The notes beneath the pieces were generated by a model that saw nothing but the letters and a program-made list of their open reading frames with translations, did not search any database and was not told the origin of the DNA. Source: Diadophis punctatus similis (lineage: Eukaryota > Chordata > Lepidosauria > Squamata > Dipsadidae). Taken from it: a DNA stretch of 64,000 nt. Location of the stretch: positions 12,130,919 through 12,194,918 of the forward strand of contig JALIGW010000010.1 in NCBI GenBank assembly GCA_023053685.1, given 5' to 3'. Shown piece after piece: positions 32,371 to 44,507 of the stretch (position 1 is the first letter of the stretch; each line of letters starts with the position of its first letter). Both the position numbers and the translations under genes were made by a program.

Positions 32371-34771
32371 GGAGAACATTTCCTGCTGAGGCTAGACTTT
32401 ACGGCTCCACTCCTCCATCGCAGGGAGGAGGAACCAATTAAATGGTTCCGCCCCAGGCGCCTAATGGATCCAGATGGATTCCAGAAGGAGCTTGGGGAGA
32501 TACCTGAATCCCTTGTATACGATCCGTCTGAATCCCTAGTAGCTGCCTGGAACCGGGCAGCATCTGGGGCATTGGATCGGATTGCGCCGGTTCGACCTCT
32601 CCGTGGCAGTGGATCCCAGAAAGCTCCTTGGTTTATGAGGAGCTCCGGGAGATGAAACTCCACAAGAGACATCTAGAGCAATGCTGGAGGGCCAGTAACT
32701 CCGAATCTGACCGAACACTTCTAAGATCCTTTATTAGGACTTATTTAGTGGTGATACGGGTGGCAAAATGTTCGCATTTTTCCACACTTATTGCATCCAC
32801 TGAGTCTCACCCAGCTGCTCTTTTTAGGGTGACTCGTTCCCTCCTTAATGTGGAGGGAACGGAGGAGCCCTTATGGGGCAGAGCTGAGGAATTTGTACAG
32901 TTTCTAGTGGATAAAGTCGCTCAGATTCGGACGGACCTGAACTCTGATTGGGCAATTCAAGCCAAGATGACAGGGACAAGTCAGTCCCATTTTATGGGAC
33001 GAGTTTGAACCCGCGACTCCTGAGGACAAGGCCATAGGAGCGATGAGTTCCTCCACTTGTTTGTTGGACCCATGCCCATCCTGGCTGGTTTCTTCCAGTA
33101 GGGAGGTGACACGAGGTTGGATCCAGGTGATAGTCAATGCCTCCTTGGGGGAGGGGTCCGTTCTGCAACCGTTAAAAGTTGGGGTTGTGAGGCCCCTCCT
33201 CAAGAAGCCTTCCCTGGATCCAACAGATTTAAAAAACTTCCGTCCAGTCTCCAACTGACCCTTTGTGGGTAAGGTTGTTGAGAAAGTGGTGGCACTCCAG
33301 CTCCTACAGCTGTTGGATGAAACAGATTATCTAGACCCTTTTCAATCAGGTTTCAGACCTGGCTACAACACGGAAACTGCCTTGGTCACTCTGATGGATG
33401 ATCTCTGGCGAGCCCGAGATAGGGGTTATTCCTCTATCTTGGTGGTACTTGACCTCTTAGCTGCTTTCGATACCACTGACCATGGTATCCTTCTGCGCCA
33501 ATTAAGAGAGTTGGGAGTGGGAGGCACCGTACTATGGTGGTTCTCCTCTTATCTCTCTGATCGGTTGCAGTCGGTGTTGGCTGGAGGGCAGAGGTCAACC
33601 CCTAGGCCTCTCGTTTGCGGGGTGCCTCAGGGCTCGGTCCTCTCTCCCCTACTATTTAACATCTACATGAAACCACTGGGTGAGATCATCCGAAGACACG
33701 GGGTGAGGTTTCAGCAATATGCTGACGATACCCAGCTTTACATTTCCACCCCGTGTCAATTCAGTGAGGCAGTGGATGTGATGTGCCGGTGTCTGGACGA
33801 TGTGAGGGTCTGGATGGGAGTCAACAGGTTCAAACTTAACCCGGACAAGACTGAGTGGCTATGGATACTGCCTCCTAAGGACTTTGTCGACTGTCCCTCC
33901 TTGGTTCTGGGGGGAGAGAAACAAATCCCCTCAGAACGGGTTCGCAATTTGGGTGTTCTCCTAGATCCACAGCTTAAATTGGACCAACATCTGACAGCTG
34001 TGGCTAGGGGGACCTTTGCACAGGTTCGTCTTGTGCACCAATTGTGACCCTACTTGGATCGGGAGGCACTTCTCACGGTCACTCATGCCCTTGTCACTTC
34101 ACGGCTTCATTATTGCAATGCGCTCTACATGGGGCTACCCTTGAAGAGTGTTCGGAGACTTCAGTTGGTTCAAAATGCAGCTGCGCGTGCGGTTGTGGGT
34201 GTGCCTAGATACACCCACACTACGTCCATCTTGCGCAAGCTGCATTGGTTACCCATCGGTCTCCGGACGCAATTCAAGGTGTTGGTGATTACCCTTAAAG
34301 CCCTATATGGTTCTGGGCCAGAGTATCTTCGGGACCGTCGACTACCACATACCTTCCAGTGACCGGTTAGATCCCACAGGGTTGGTCTGCTTCGGGTTCC
34401 GTCAGCTAAGCAATGCCAGCTGAGCCCGCGGGCGAGGGCCTTCTCTGTGGCTGCCCCAGCTCTCTGGAATCAGCTACCCTGCGAGATCCGTACTGTCCCC
34501 ACCTTATTGGCCTTTAGGAAAGCCGTGAAGACCTGGCTTTTTTGGCAGGCCTGGGACCAATGACAGTGGGGAAGAACTAACGAGGTTGGCCCATGTAATG
34601 GTTGTGTGATTGAATGTTTTTTAAAATTGTTATGTTTTTAAAATTTGGCTTTTGTTATTTTTTATATTGATGATATTTGTATTTGTTGTGAGCCGCTCAG
34701 AGTCCCTGCGGAGTTGAGTGGCATAGAAATGCAAATAATAAATAAATAAATAAATAAATAAATAAATAGAA
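32371..34771 (+). pseudogene. L2 LINE ORF2, 5'-truncated, frameshifted
   Basis: A plus-strand L2 starts near the end of the endonuclease domain (HFLLRLDFTAPLL) and runs through the whole reverse transcriptase. Landmarks are LLKKPSLDP, FQSGFRPGYNTETAL, LLAAFDTTDHGIL, VPQGSVLSPLLFNIY and the active site QYADDTQLYI (near 33715-33745). The C-terminal [14 protein letters not shown], a 3' UTR and an (AAAT)n tail to 34769 follow. Stops and frameshifts occur near 32655, 33008, 33258, 34047 and 34362. ATCAAAT at 32364-32370 and 34772-34778 is a plausible TSD. The longest intact piece is 33265-34047. Confidence 0.9.
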
Positions 34772-34977
34772 ATCAAATTGATTATATTATTGCTAAAAGG
34801 AAGTGGAGGAATCTAATTATATCATCAAACTACTCACATGCATTTACCAATTTAAGTTAAAAAAGAATAAAGCTAACCAACTTCCACAAAATTATTTATT
34901 TTTCACATTTTTGAACTGGCCATCTCCCTCAAAGAGGAACTCTTAATCTGGAGCATATCAAGAGCATACCAAGGGTC

Positions 34978-35203
34978 GTGGTGGCGCAGTGGTTAGATTG
35001 CAGTACTGCAGGCTAACTCACTGCTAACTCCAGGAGTTCGATTCTGAGCGGCTCAAGGTTGACTCAGTCTTCCAAGGTCAGTAAAATGAGGAACCAGATT
35101 GTTGGGGGCAATGTGCTGACTCTGTAAACCAGTTAAAGAGGACTGTAAAGCACTATCAAGCATTATATAAATCTAAGTGGCATTGATATTGCTATATACC
35201 CAA
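34978..35203 (+). mobile_element. Sauria-type SINE, diverged
   Basis: It starts GTGGTGGCGCAGTGGTTAGA, has a B-box-like GAGTTCGATTCTGA, then GGCTCAAGGTTGACTCAGTC and AACCAGATTGTTGGGGGCAA. It ends in a decayed GGCATTGATATTGCTA tail. It is older than the copies at 22783 and 24497. Confidence 0.88.
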
Positions 35204-35429
35204 CATATTAAAGAGGGATCACTTTAAAGTCCTGGACCTCATTGATAGAAAACCAGAGAAACTGTGAAATGAACTTAACAAAGATTTTAAGGATGAATGT
35301 AAAAAAGGAACAAATAGTAACCAATTTGAATAACAACAAACAAAACTACAAAGAGTATACTGAGATACTGGACAGTAAATATGCCAGCTTCTCAGATCCC
35401 TTAGAAGACATTACCTTTTTACAATAACT

Positions 35430-35592
35430 TCTAGCACTAAAAGATAAAGTTAGATCAGGACTCCAGTCAATTCCAGGTCAAAAGACTACAGGAAGTGACA
35501 GAATATTGACAGAAATTTGGCAAGCAACAGGAAGAATCAGTAAAGTTCCTAATCAAGCTATATCACAAATATGGAGAATAATTGCTCAACAG
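35430..35592 (+). pseudogene. RTE/BovB-like LINE scrap, left of CR1
   Basis: The plus strand translates to KTTGSDRILTEIWQ and QAISQIWRI, resembling the conserved APGxDxIPxEL..IW region at the start of RTE/BovB reverse transcriptases. It is degenerate and interrupted on the right by the CR1 at 35593. The downstream part seems to be at 36285. Confidence 0.45.
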
Positions 35593-36278
35593 TAGTAACT
35601 GTGAGAGGGACCTTTGAGTCCTAGTGGACAACCATTTAAATATGAGTCAGCAGAGTGCAGCAGCTGCCAAAAAAGCAACACAGTTCTAGGCTGCATCAAC
35701 AGAGGGATAGAATCAAGATCACATGAAGTGTTAATACCACTTTATAATGCCTTGGTAAGGCCACACTTGGAATACTGCATTCAGTTTTGGTTGCCACGAT
35801 GCAAAAAGGATGTTGAGACTCTAGAAAGAGTACAGAGAAGAGCAACAAAGATGATTAGGGAACTGGAGGCTAAAACATATGAAGAATGGTTGCAGGAACT
35901 AGGTACTGTATGTCTAGTTTTATGAAAAGAAGGACTAGGGGAGACATGATAGCAGTGTTCCAATATCTCAGGGGTTGCCACAAAGAAGAGGGAGTCAAAC
36001 TATTCTCCAAAGCACCTGAGGGCAGGACAAGAAGCAATGGGTGGAAACCAATCAAGGAGAGAAGCAACTTAGAACTAAGCAGAAATTTCCTAACAGTTAG
36101 AACAATTAATCAGTGGAACAGCTTGCCTCCAGAAGTTGTGAATGCTCCAACACTGGAAGTTTTTAAGAAGAGATTGGATAACCATTTGTCTGAAGTGGTG
36201 TAGGGTTTCCTGCCTAAGCAGGGGGTTGGACTAGAAGACCTCCAAGGTCCCTTCCAACTCTGTTATTCTATTCTATTC
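35593..36278 (+). pseudogene. CR1 LINE 3' fragment with (TTCTA)n tail
   Basis: It contains the CR1 ORF2 C-terminus: HLEYCIQFWLPRCKKDVETL and RVQRRATKMIRELE in frame 35614-35925, then GDMIAVFQYLRGCHKEEG, SNGWKPIKERSNLELSR and FLTVRTINQWNSLPPEVV in frame 35886-36203. One frameshift near 35900 separates the two. It ends CCAACTCTGTTATTCTATTC. It is better preserved than the CR1 at 6609. Confidence 0.9.
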
Positions 36279-36284
36279 TAATGG

Positions 36285-36600
36285 TGGCCAACAGATTTGA
36301 AGAGGTCAATCTTACATTCCAAGCACTTCCAAAGACTATTTGACCCTTTTGAACTTTTGGAAAGAGGCTCCTTGGAATATCATGGACAGCCAAGAAAACA
36401 AATGGATCATAGAACAAAGGAAGCCAGAATTCTCACTCAAGGCATACATGACAAGACTCAAAGTATCCTATTCTGAACACATTATGCAAAGATCTCTGGA
36501 GAAGGCTCCAATGTTGGGAAAGGTGAAAGGAAAGAGATGATCAGCAGCAAGGTGGATAAACCCACTTACAATGGTAAATGAATCTAATCCACCATACAAT
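36285..36600 (+). pseudogene. RTE/BovB-like LINE C-terminal scrap, right of CR1
   Basis: The frame 36340-36540 contains NKWIIEQRKPEFSLKAYM, LKVSYSEHIMQRS and LEKAPMLGKVKGKR. This resembles the EYSLE..LKLxYFGHxMRR..LEKxxMLGKxEGxRxRGR tail of BovB/RTE reverse transcriptases. Together with 35430-35592 it suggests an old RTE element split by the CR1 insertion. Confidence 0.6.
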
Positions 36601-36807
36601 ATAGTTTATTCAATAAAAAATGTACACTGGGAAAGCAGTATGGTTGTATTATGTATGATCTCTTGCCTTAACTATTTTTAGAGAAACTTATTCAAGTAGG
36701 AAGTGATGAATGATTAACTGGCATTCCGAGCCCCATTAGAGGCAACAAAAAGAAAATCAAGAAGAAAATGTTGCATGCTAGTTACATGCAAACTGTAAGA
36801 TATAGAC

Positions 36808-37263
36808 CAGTGATGGCGAACCTTTTTTTTCCTCGGGTGCCAAAAGCACATGCGTGCACGCTATTGCGTACGTGCGAGTGCCCACACCCATAATTCAATG
36901 CCCCCCTGTCCCCCTGCGCATGCGCGTGGGATCCCCCCGTGCTGCCCCACCCCTGTGCATGCGTGCACGATCCCCCCGCTCCCCCGTTTCCTGACTTCGG
37001 GTAGGCCCAGTAGGCCCATTTTTCGCCCTCCCCAGGCTCCAGAGGTTTTCTTGTAGCGTGGGGAGGGCGAAAATGGCTCCCCCTGCCCCCCGGAGGCCCT
37101 CCGGAGGCCGAAAATGCCCTCCCAGAGCCTCCGTAAAAGCCAAAAATCAGCTGGCCGGTGCACACATGCGCACTGGAGCAGAGTTAGGGCAACAGCTCGC
37201 GTGCCGGCAGATATGGCTCCGCGTGCCACCTGTGGCACCCGTGCCATAGGTTCGCCATCACTG
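36808..37263. mobile_element. hAT-type MITE, 456 bp, with 8-bp TSD
   Basis: The ends are CAGTGATGGCGAACCTTTTT and AGGTTCGCCATCACTG, flanked by the perfect 8-bp TSD ATATAGAC (36800-36807 and 37264-37271). It is a close relative of 324-746, with the same GCCCTCCCCAGGCTCCAGAG interior. Its overlapping GC-rich frames are not genes. Confidence 0.94.
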
Positions 37264-37271
37264 ATATAGAC

Positions 37272-38750
37272 TATAGGTAAAACACAACCACTGATATAAT
37301 TTACTAACATTAAATCCAGTCCTTATTTAGTTTGGCAGTCATTCACATACCAGATAATAGTAGACGCTCCTGATTGCAAATTTCATGGCAATGAGATATA
37401 AATAAAATGCAATGAGAAAACATTAACTTTAAAGATAAAGATGTAAAATAATGTAAGTAGAATGCCCAGTTTTCACACTAAACACTAAAGTATTAGAACT
37501 CATAATTTCTTTACAAAATCAATTCATTGCCTTATAAAAACACTAGATATAAATTTTGTAAAAAAAAGAATGTCATTAATAAGTGATCTTCTAATAAATT
37601 AAAATTCATCAAGTTATAATTCATTACTTGAGATACACATTTTTTAAGAATATAAGTTATTTCAAACTTCAGTTTACTTCAAAGAGTCATTCCAAGCAAA
37701 AAAAAATTACAAGCAGCAAAATCTTAATATATTGTTTGGTAAAGTTCAACTCAGTCTTTGAAAAACACATTTATCTATCTAGTAAAGCTTGTGATAATGC
37801 GATGTAAGAGTTTGGCAAATTCAACTCTAATGGAGCATAAAAGTGCTTTTCCTTGCAAGTGAGATCATTTTTAAAAATTCAAAGCATGATCACTTTTTCT
37901 TTTTGCAGGAACAATCTGATACAAGCAGCAAAGCTTAAATAAGCTAGAAACATTTCAAATGATCCATAAAGGATTAATAAGCACCACAGGAAGTCCTATA
38001 GGCTCAGCTTATACATTTTTCCCATCCTTTCTCCTGTGATGCACATGACATGAAATTCTAAGTAGAATTCAAGTTTCAAAGTCACTGAATGTTAAAGTCC
38101 AAATGCTTTAACCCTGCAGTGGAGCAGGGTCATCACCCCGCATTACTAATCTAAACAATAAGATACTGGTATTGTTAACATTCCTGAGGGGGGAAAATTC
38201 TGGATATAGAGAAATAATTAACAAAGGGAGGGAGGGAGGGAGGGAGGGAGGGAGGGAGGAAGGAAGGAAGGAAGGAAGGAAGGAAGGAAGGAAGGAAGGA
38301 AGGAAGGAAGGAAGGAAGGAAGGAAGGAAGGAAGTAAGTTTCTGTAGTAAAAGCAAAATAAGCTACACTAATATAAAAGGACAAAAATGACAGCTGTTAT
38401 TTTGGCAGAAATAATCTATGCTGAAACACAAAACACAGAGATACAATTTATTTCAATACAATTTTCTTGTCTTCCCACTGATTCTTTGACTACCACAGAA
38501 AACAGGATTCTAAACATATTTTAATAGAATCTTCAATCAATATGAATAAAACAAATCACAAGACATATGTGAAAACACATTATAGGAATACTATTTGTTT
38601 GCAAAATATATTGTATGCACATTGATATATTCTACAAGGAAAAGAAATACCAGCTATTTCATCCAAATTATAGTTAAAATATTAAAACATCTAAGTAAGA
38701 AAAGGCAAGGTGAAATTGCATTAATCCACTGTAGTGTATATAGTTATATT
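37272..38750. other. AT-rich sequence with a purine microsatellite
   Basis: No gene is seen. It holds the (GGGA)n/(GGAA)n tract at 38226-38333. The rest is unique-looking AT-rich DNA. Confidence 0.5.
38226..38333. repeat. (GGGA)n then (GGAA)n microsatellite
   Basis: About eight GGGA units (38226-38259) pass directly into about eighteen GGAA units (to 38333). Open frames in this tract are shadows of the repeat. Confidence 0.97.
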
Positions 38751-38837
38751 TGAAGTTACTTAGGTTTGCTCAGAGTCACATTCCAACTGGGCAAGTCCAA
38801 TTTGAGGTGCCTAAGGCAAGGTTCTGTAGGGTTATCT

Positions 38838-39233
38838 CAGGGGTGTCAAACTGGATTTCTTCGAGGGCCAGATCAGCATTGTACTTCTCCTCTGCGGGGC
38901 GGGGGGGGGGGCGGGACGGATGCCTCCTGCAGCATCCTGCTGGCCAAAACAGGACACGGGGCTCTGCGCGTGGCCCCCCCTTTGGCTCGTTTTTACTCTC
39001 CATGGCCTCCTGCAGCACTCTGCCGGCAGTTTTTGGGCCGTTTTTGGGCCGGCAGAGTGCTGCAGGTGGCCATGGAGGGTGAAAACGAGGTGCAGGGGGC
39101 TGCACATGGCCCATTTTAGCCACCAGAGGCACCGCGGGCTGGTCCTTTGATATTTCCAGGCCAGTCCCATGGGTCGGATTTAAGCACCCCGCGAGCCAGA
39201 TCTGGCCCATGGGCCTTGAGTTTGATACCCTTG
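38838..39233. mobile_element. hAT-type MITE, 396 bp, with 8-bp TSD
   Basis: It begins CAGGGGTGTCAAACTGGATT and ends CCTTGAGTTTGATACCCTTG, flanked by the perfect TSD GGTTATCT (38830-38837 and 39234-39241). The interior is GC-rich with CTCCATGGCCTCCTGCAGCA repeated as an inverted pair around 39000-39080. It has no transposase. Confidence 0.92.
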
Positions 39234-39241
39234 GGTTATCT

Positions 39242-39810
39242 GGATCATGTTGAATTCCGTGACTGCTAAGAAAATAGACGGTCACTTTGGAGACCTGTTT
39301 ATTACCTGCAGGACCCTCCTGGATATTCAGGACCACCTGGGAAGTGACCTTTGCTGGGTCCATTTTTTTGAGGGAGGGAATAGCCTCCTTAGCTTTGAAG
39401 AGGGTTGTGGTGTGCCCTCTCCTCAAGAACACACTATTGGGCCCAATTTTCATCCAGTCTCTAATATTTTTTTTCTGGGAAAGATTATAAAGAAGGTTCT
39501 TTATAATTCTTCAAATCCAAAGAACCCTGGAGGAAAGAGATTCCTTGGCACTTTCAGCTGGATTTAATTAAAGCATGGGTGTCAAACTCGCCGCATCACG
39601 TTGCTGTCACGTGACGTTTTTCCCATTCACAGAGCTGGGGTAGGCGTGGCCTGCACATGACACATCCAGCCGCGGGTCGCCAGTTTGACATCCCTGCAAT
39701 AAGGAGACACCATTGGTGGCACTTGCTGATCACCTGTGGTAAAGCCAGAAGCGGTTGGCTTCCCTCGTCGCTGTGCCGCGCTCAGTATCTAGCAGTATCC
39801 ATCACATTCC
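39242..39810 (+). pseudogene. Degenerate L2 LINE fragment, split by a small hAT MITE
   Basis: Plus-strand words GAGGGAGGGAATAGCCTCCT, CCTCTCCTCAAGAACACAC, CATCCAGTCTCTAATATTTT and GACACCATTGGTGGCACTTG correspond to the L2 segment around LLKKPSLDP through TETALVAL. The MITE at 39574-39696 interrupts it. It is heavily decayed. Confidence 0.65.
39574..39696. mobile_element. Short hAT-like MITE
   Basis: It starts CATGGGTGTCAAACTCGC and ends GCCAGTTTGACATCCCTG, inverted termini related to those at 38838. The flanking 8-mers AATTAAAG and CAATAAGG do not match cleanly, so the TSD is not confirmed. Confidence 0.7.
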
Positions 39811-39821
39811 ACGCTCTTGGG

Positions 39822-39884
39822 TGCAGGGCAGCCCATTCTGAAAGAAAACGTCTCGCGTTTTCTTTCAGAATGGGCTGCCCTGCA
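39822..39884. repeat. Perfect 29-bp inverted repeat (hairpin)
   Basis: The arm TGCAGGGCAGCCCATTCTGA.. (39822-39850) is followed by a 5-base spacer TCTCG and then its exact reverse complement (39856-39884). No mismatch is seen. Confidence 0.95.
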
Positions 39885-40029
39885 CACAAGAACAAGGAAC
39901 GCGAGGGAGCTTCAAATGCAAAAGCATGGTGAACCACCTACAGCCCCCATGTCCCCTCTCACCGCCCCCCTAAGGGTTCCCACCGCCCCCTGGGGGGCGG
40001 TACCGCCCACTTTGGGAACCACTGTTCTA
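39885..40029 (-). mobile_element. hAT end fragment (CAGTGGTTCCCAAAGTGG type)
   Basis: On the minus strand the right end reads CAGTGGTTCCCAAAGTGGGC followed by GGTACCGCCCCCCAGGGGGC, typical of a widespread vertebrate hAT terminus. The opposite terminus is not found, so this is a partial copy. Its left limit is uncertain and may include the hairpin. Confidence 0.65.
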
Positions 40030-40033
40030 GAGC

Positions 40034-40177
40034 CAGGGGTCTCCAACCTTGGCAATTTTAAGACTTGTGGACTTCAACTCCCAGAATTCCACAGCCAGCT
40101 TTGTTAGCTTTGCTGGCTGTGGAATTCTGGGAGTTGAAGTCCACAAGTCTTAAAGCTGCCAAGGTTGGAGACCCCTG
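40034..40177. mobile_element. Palindromic hAT MITE, 144 bp
   Basis: It starts CAGGGGTCTCCAACCTTGGC and ends GCCAAGGTTGGAGACCCCTG. The halves are near-perfect inverted repeats through AATTCTGGGAGTTGAAGTCC, leaving a short centre GCCAGCTTTGTTAGCTTTGC. No clean 8-bp TSD is visible. Confidence 0.85.
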
Positions 40178-40367
40178 TAAATCTAGACAACTTACCAAAA
40201 TAAAGAAGCTTTTTAAAATAAATGCTTGCTCTGAAGAGGTCCAGTGCTATTGTATCTTCTTTTAAATAATAGAGAACAATGTATACTTCCAGAAATTTTA
40301 ATTAATTTTAACAGCTCTGTACAAGTATAGTCTGAAATGTAACAGTGTCCTGTTTAGTATTAGAGTT

Positions 40368-40636
40368 TGTTAATGTATTAGCAGAGTATTCCTTGTGTTA
40401 CCAAGGTTGTGCATAAATAAATGTTTAGATTGAGATCAGTTGTGAATAAGTACTCAGCCACACACAGATACACTAACTTGAGTGTACAAATACATTTCTC
40501 TGGACTCCCAGAGAAATAAGCTGTGAACTCTAGCTCCCTCTTGTGGCAGTCTGCAACACCTCAGCTAAACAGACATAGCTCTTTTAATAGCTAGACATAT
40601 ATTGTCTACACAATCGTTATGGACAGAGACCTAACA
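40368..40636 (-). repeat. 3' LTR of copia copy 2, internally deleted
   Basis: It matches the outer parts of the 474-bp LTR of copy 1 but lacks about 200 bp between ACTAACTTGA and GACTCCCAGAGAAATAAG. The ends TGTTAATGTATT and CCTAACA are intact. Confidence 0.9.
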
Positions 40637-40669
40637 TTCTCCCCTTTGGGTAGGTCAATATATAATACC

Positions 40670-43600
40670 TTACATCTTTAAACCATAGTTTTCACAACAC
40701 TCTTTGTGTTTAATTGCACCTTGCGCTTTAGTGAAATGATCTGCAATATTCTGTTCAGTCATGCAGTATTCCAACTTAACCATTTTATTTTGAACACATT
40801 GTCTAACATTCAGATATCTCAAATCAGTGTGTTTTGACCTTGTTTTCACAGCTAAACTATTAGCCATACTAATGGCAGATTGATTGTCTTCATACACAAT
40901 AAATGGCTCCTGTACAGTAATTCCTATATCCTTTAACAATTGTTTATAATACACCAATTCTGTACACATTAATGATAAACTCGAGAATTCTGCTTCCATA
41001 GTGGATAAACTAATATGTTGTTGCCTAATAGATTTCCACCCTATTAAAGCATTACCCAACATTACCACTATACCTGATGTTGATTTGCGAGTCATTGCAT
41101 CAGTAGCAAAACTTGCATCAGCATATGCAGTTAACACTAATTCATTTCTCGGTTCTAAATATAAAGAATAATGTATTGTGTGCTTTAGGTATCTAAGTAT
41201 TCGTTTAGCTGCTTGCCAATGCCTTTCATTTGGTTCAGCATTATATCTAGCCAGTTGATTTACGCTGTAAGATATATCTGGTCTAGACCAATTACTCAAA
41301 TATGAAAGACTACCAATTAGAGACTGATATATCTCCTTATCAAACACAGGACATTTACTATCACTATTTGTAAATCCCTGATCCATTGGTGTCTTAGCAG
41401 TTTTACAATTCTCCAGGTTATATCTTTTTAACAATTGGCTAATCTTCTTAACTTGCGAAATTTTGAATCCTCTATTTGTCTTCATTATATCAAGACCCAA
41501 ATAATGTTTAATTTCTCCTAAATTTCTAATCTTGAACTTTCTTTGTAATTCAGAAACAATATCATTTGCTTCTTGTTCAGTCTTTGTTATAATCGCTATA
41601 TCATCTGTAAATAATAGCAACAGAGAAATCAAACCATCTTTCTCTCTCCTAAATAAACAAGGATCAGCTATACCAGCTTTAAAATCCATGGAAACTAATT
41701 CTTTTACAATGCATTTATTCCATTCATAACCTGATTGCTTTAAGCCATAAAGACTTTTCTTTAATTTCCAATAATCATTTTTTCCATAATCTTTTAAACC
41801 TAATGGCTTTCTCATATAAATGGTATGTTGTAAAGGTTCATGTAGATATGCAGTTTCGACATCTACATGATTAATTATGCATTTATTTTTAGCTGCCCAA
41901 ACTAATGCTCCTCTCAATGTATTTGCTCTCAGACTAGGTGCAAATACCTCATCATAATCCTTATCTGATTGAGCAAATCCCTGAGCAACTAATCTTGCTT
42001 TATGGGTAACAGTGCCATCCACACCAGTCTTTAATTTATACACCCATCTGCAACCTATTGCACGCTCACCTGGTGGTAACTTGACATCTTCATATACCTC
42101 AAGATCCTTTAAAGATTTTAATTCCTTATTCATAGCTTCCTGCCAAGCTACCTGTTCCTTTGTTGGATACAGCTTAATTTCGTTATAATTAGACGGTTCC
42201 ACATTAATCTGGCATACAATACTTGCCTGATATCTATCAGGTGGACGTCTCTCCCTAGTCGACCTCCTAGGCAATTTAGTACAAGTTGTTGGAATTTCCT
42301 CTTCCTTTTCCTCCCCTATCGAAGTATCTTCTACATCATCCATAGATGGTTCTTCCATAGATGATTCCTCTATTGAGGATTTTTTCACTATCCTATCATC
42401 AGTACTTTTCTTATCAGAATCATCAGTAAACAATGGATCCTCAACAACAATACTATCTTGTTCCTTGTATTCCTGTTCCAGTTTACTCCATCCAACATGC
42501 TCAAGGAATTTAGCACTTGCACTACAATATACTCTAGTAGTACCTGGCTCCCAGAATCTAAATGATCTATGATTAGATTCATACCCTACAAAACATAATT
42601 TCCGTGCTCTATGTTGTCCCTTTCGCCTTACTTGTGTGGGAATATGCACCCATGCTGGTGCACCAAATGTATGCAAATAACTAAGATTTGGTTTCCTACC
42701 ATACCAACGAGTAAATGGCAATTCACCAGTTGTTGCATTCACTACATTGTTCAAAACATGGTTAGCACACATTATAGCTTCATCCCAGAGCCTCTCTGGT
42801 AAACCAGAATCTAAAATCATGGTTCTAGACATAGCCTGTAATGTCTGACTTCTACGTTCAATATGTGCATTATGTTGTGGCCGATAAGGAGCAGAACGCT
42901 TATGTTCAATACCAGCTCTCTTTAGCATATCTTCAAATCTCTTATTGGTAAACTCAGTACCGTTATCTGTTACTAAACTAACCAGTTTCTTATTCAGTTT
43001 TCGTTCAACAAACCTTAACCAGTTTACAAAATGCTGATATGTTTCTGTTTTTGTTTTCATCAGATAACAGAAACCATATCTAGAAAAATGATCAACTATG
43101 CTCAATATATAACAGGCTCCACCTAAACTGGGTTTCTTAGGGCCAATGAGATCAGCAAATACAACCTCTAATGGTTCCTTAGTTTTAAATCCATTTAACC
43201 TGTTTGCAGGAATTACCTTGCTCTTTTCCTGATTGCAAGCATTACAATTTAAATATCTTGCACAAGGTTTTAATTTTATACCATTAGATAACTCAACAGT
43301 TTTCTTTAAAATTTTGAAATTCAAATGTCCCATACATCTATGGAGCAAATGAATACATTCATCATGAGGCTTTTTATTTTCATAAACTGAATTAGCCTTA
43401 TTTAATGGATTATCATGGATAATGTATAAGCCATCATGCAATCTTGCAGTAACTCTTTTACCTTGTTTTTCAATTAAACATTTATCTCCCTGAAAAGTTA
43501 CCACAAACCCTGCTTTTACCAATTCTCACACAGATAGTAAGTTATATATGAGGTTAGGTACATATAACATTGGTAAACTTTCATTAATACATGAACAATA

Positions 43601-44401
43601 TGCATTACCTTCTCCAGATACTCTCAATTTCCAGCCATTTGCTAATGATACATGCTGGTTACTTTTAGTCATATTAACAAATCTCTCTTTACTTTTAGTT
43701 ATACACTGAGATGCTCCACTGTCTATTATCCAGATATCATGGCTTACAGTTTTATTTGTACTTGATATAGCTACACTAACATCATTATAAGCTCTCTGTA
43801 TATTACTAGCATTCTGCTTTTTACCCTTTTTACAGAATCTGGCTATATGACTCTTAGCCCCACAAGAATAACATTTCCTAACAATATAGGCAGTTGAAGA
43901 CAGTTTTTCTTCCTGTGGTTGTTTCTCTCTCAGTTGTTTTCTATCTTGCCTTCTTCTAGACTCTTCTAACAGTCTTCCTATTATGCCAGTTTACGTGTAA
44001 GGTGTACCAACACTATCTCGAACATAAAGTCTCTTTAAGGTACTCCAACACTTGGCAGCAGAATCTTCACCACAAATATGGACCAGCTGCCGATCACTCA
44101 GTGTCAGTCCAATAATACTAAGAGCCTTTTCATTATCCCGGTTAAAGTCAGCTATTTTCTTCTTATCTTCATCATTTGTTGGATCCCAAGCAGTTATATC
44201 AGGTGGATTATTAACCACAGTCCATAATCCTTCTTTACGCAAAAGTAAGCTGCACTTCATAGACCAGGAAACATAGTTAGTTCCATCTAACCTGGTTATC
44301 AGGGATAAGCTAATTGACTGTTCTTGTGCCATTGTTAATTTAACAGTAAACCACAAGTTAGCTGTCTGAGTATGAAACTGAATATTCACACTAACTCTCA
44401 A
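40670..44401 (-). pseudogene. Copia gag-pol, broken (copy 2)
   Basis: The 950-codon frame 40670-43522 carries integrase, reverse transcriptase (LFTDDIAII) and RNase H nearly identical to copy 1. Immediately upstream, near 43526, an arginine codon is replaced by TGA (GTC AGA in copy 1, GTG TGA here). In gag, about 200 bp is missing at 43990, joining GTCAATGTC-side sequence to TTTACGTGTAAGG. The gag start survives as frame 43991-44401. A further in-frame gap near 43900 removes part of the Arg/Gln-rich linker after the zinc knuckle. Not functional. Confidence 0.93.
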
Positions 44402-44507
44402 TATCTCTCTGGGCCCATAACCAGTGTTAATGTATTAAGAGTATTCCTTGTGTTACCAAGGTTGTGCATACAGAAACGTTTAGATTGAGATCAGTTGTGA
44501 ATAAGTA

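Noticed and set aside
38108..38390. Frames rich in FLPS or GRKE repeats
   Set aside because: They are translations of the (GGGA)n/(GGAA)n microsatellite.
40034..40177. TSD for the palindromic MITE
   Set aside because: TCTAGAGC on the left and TAAATCTA on the right do not match as an 8-mer, so no duplication is claimed.
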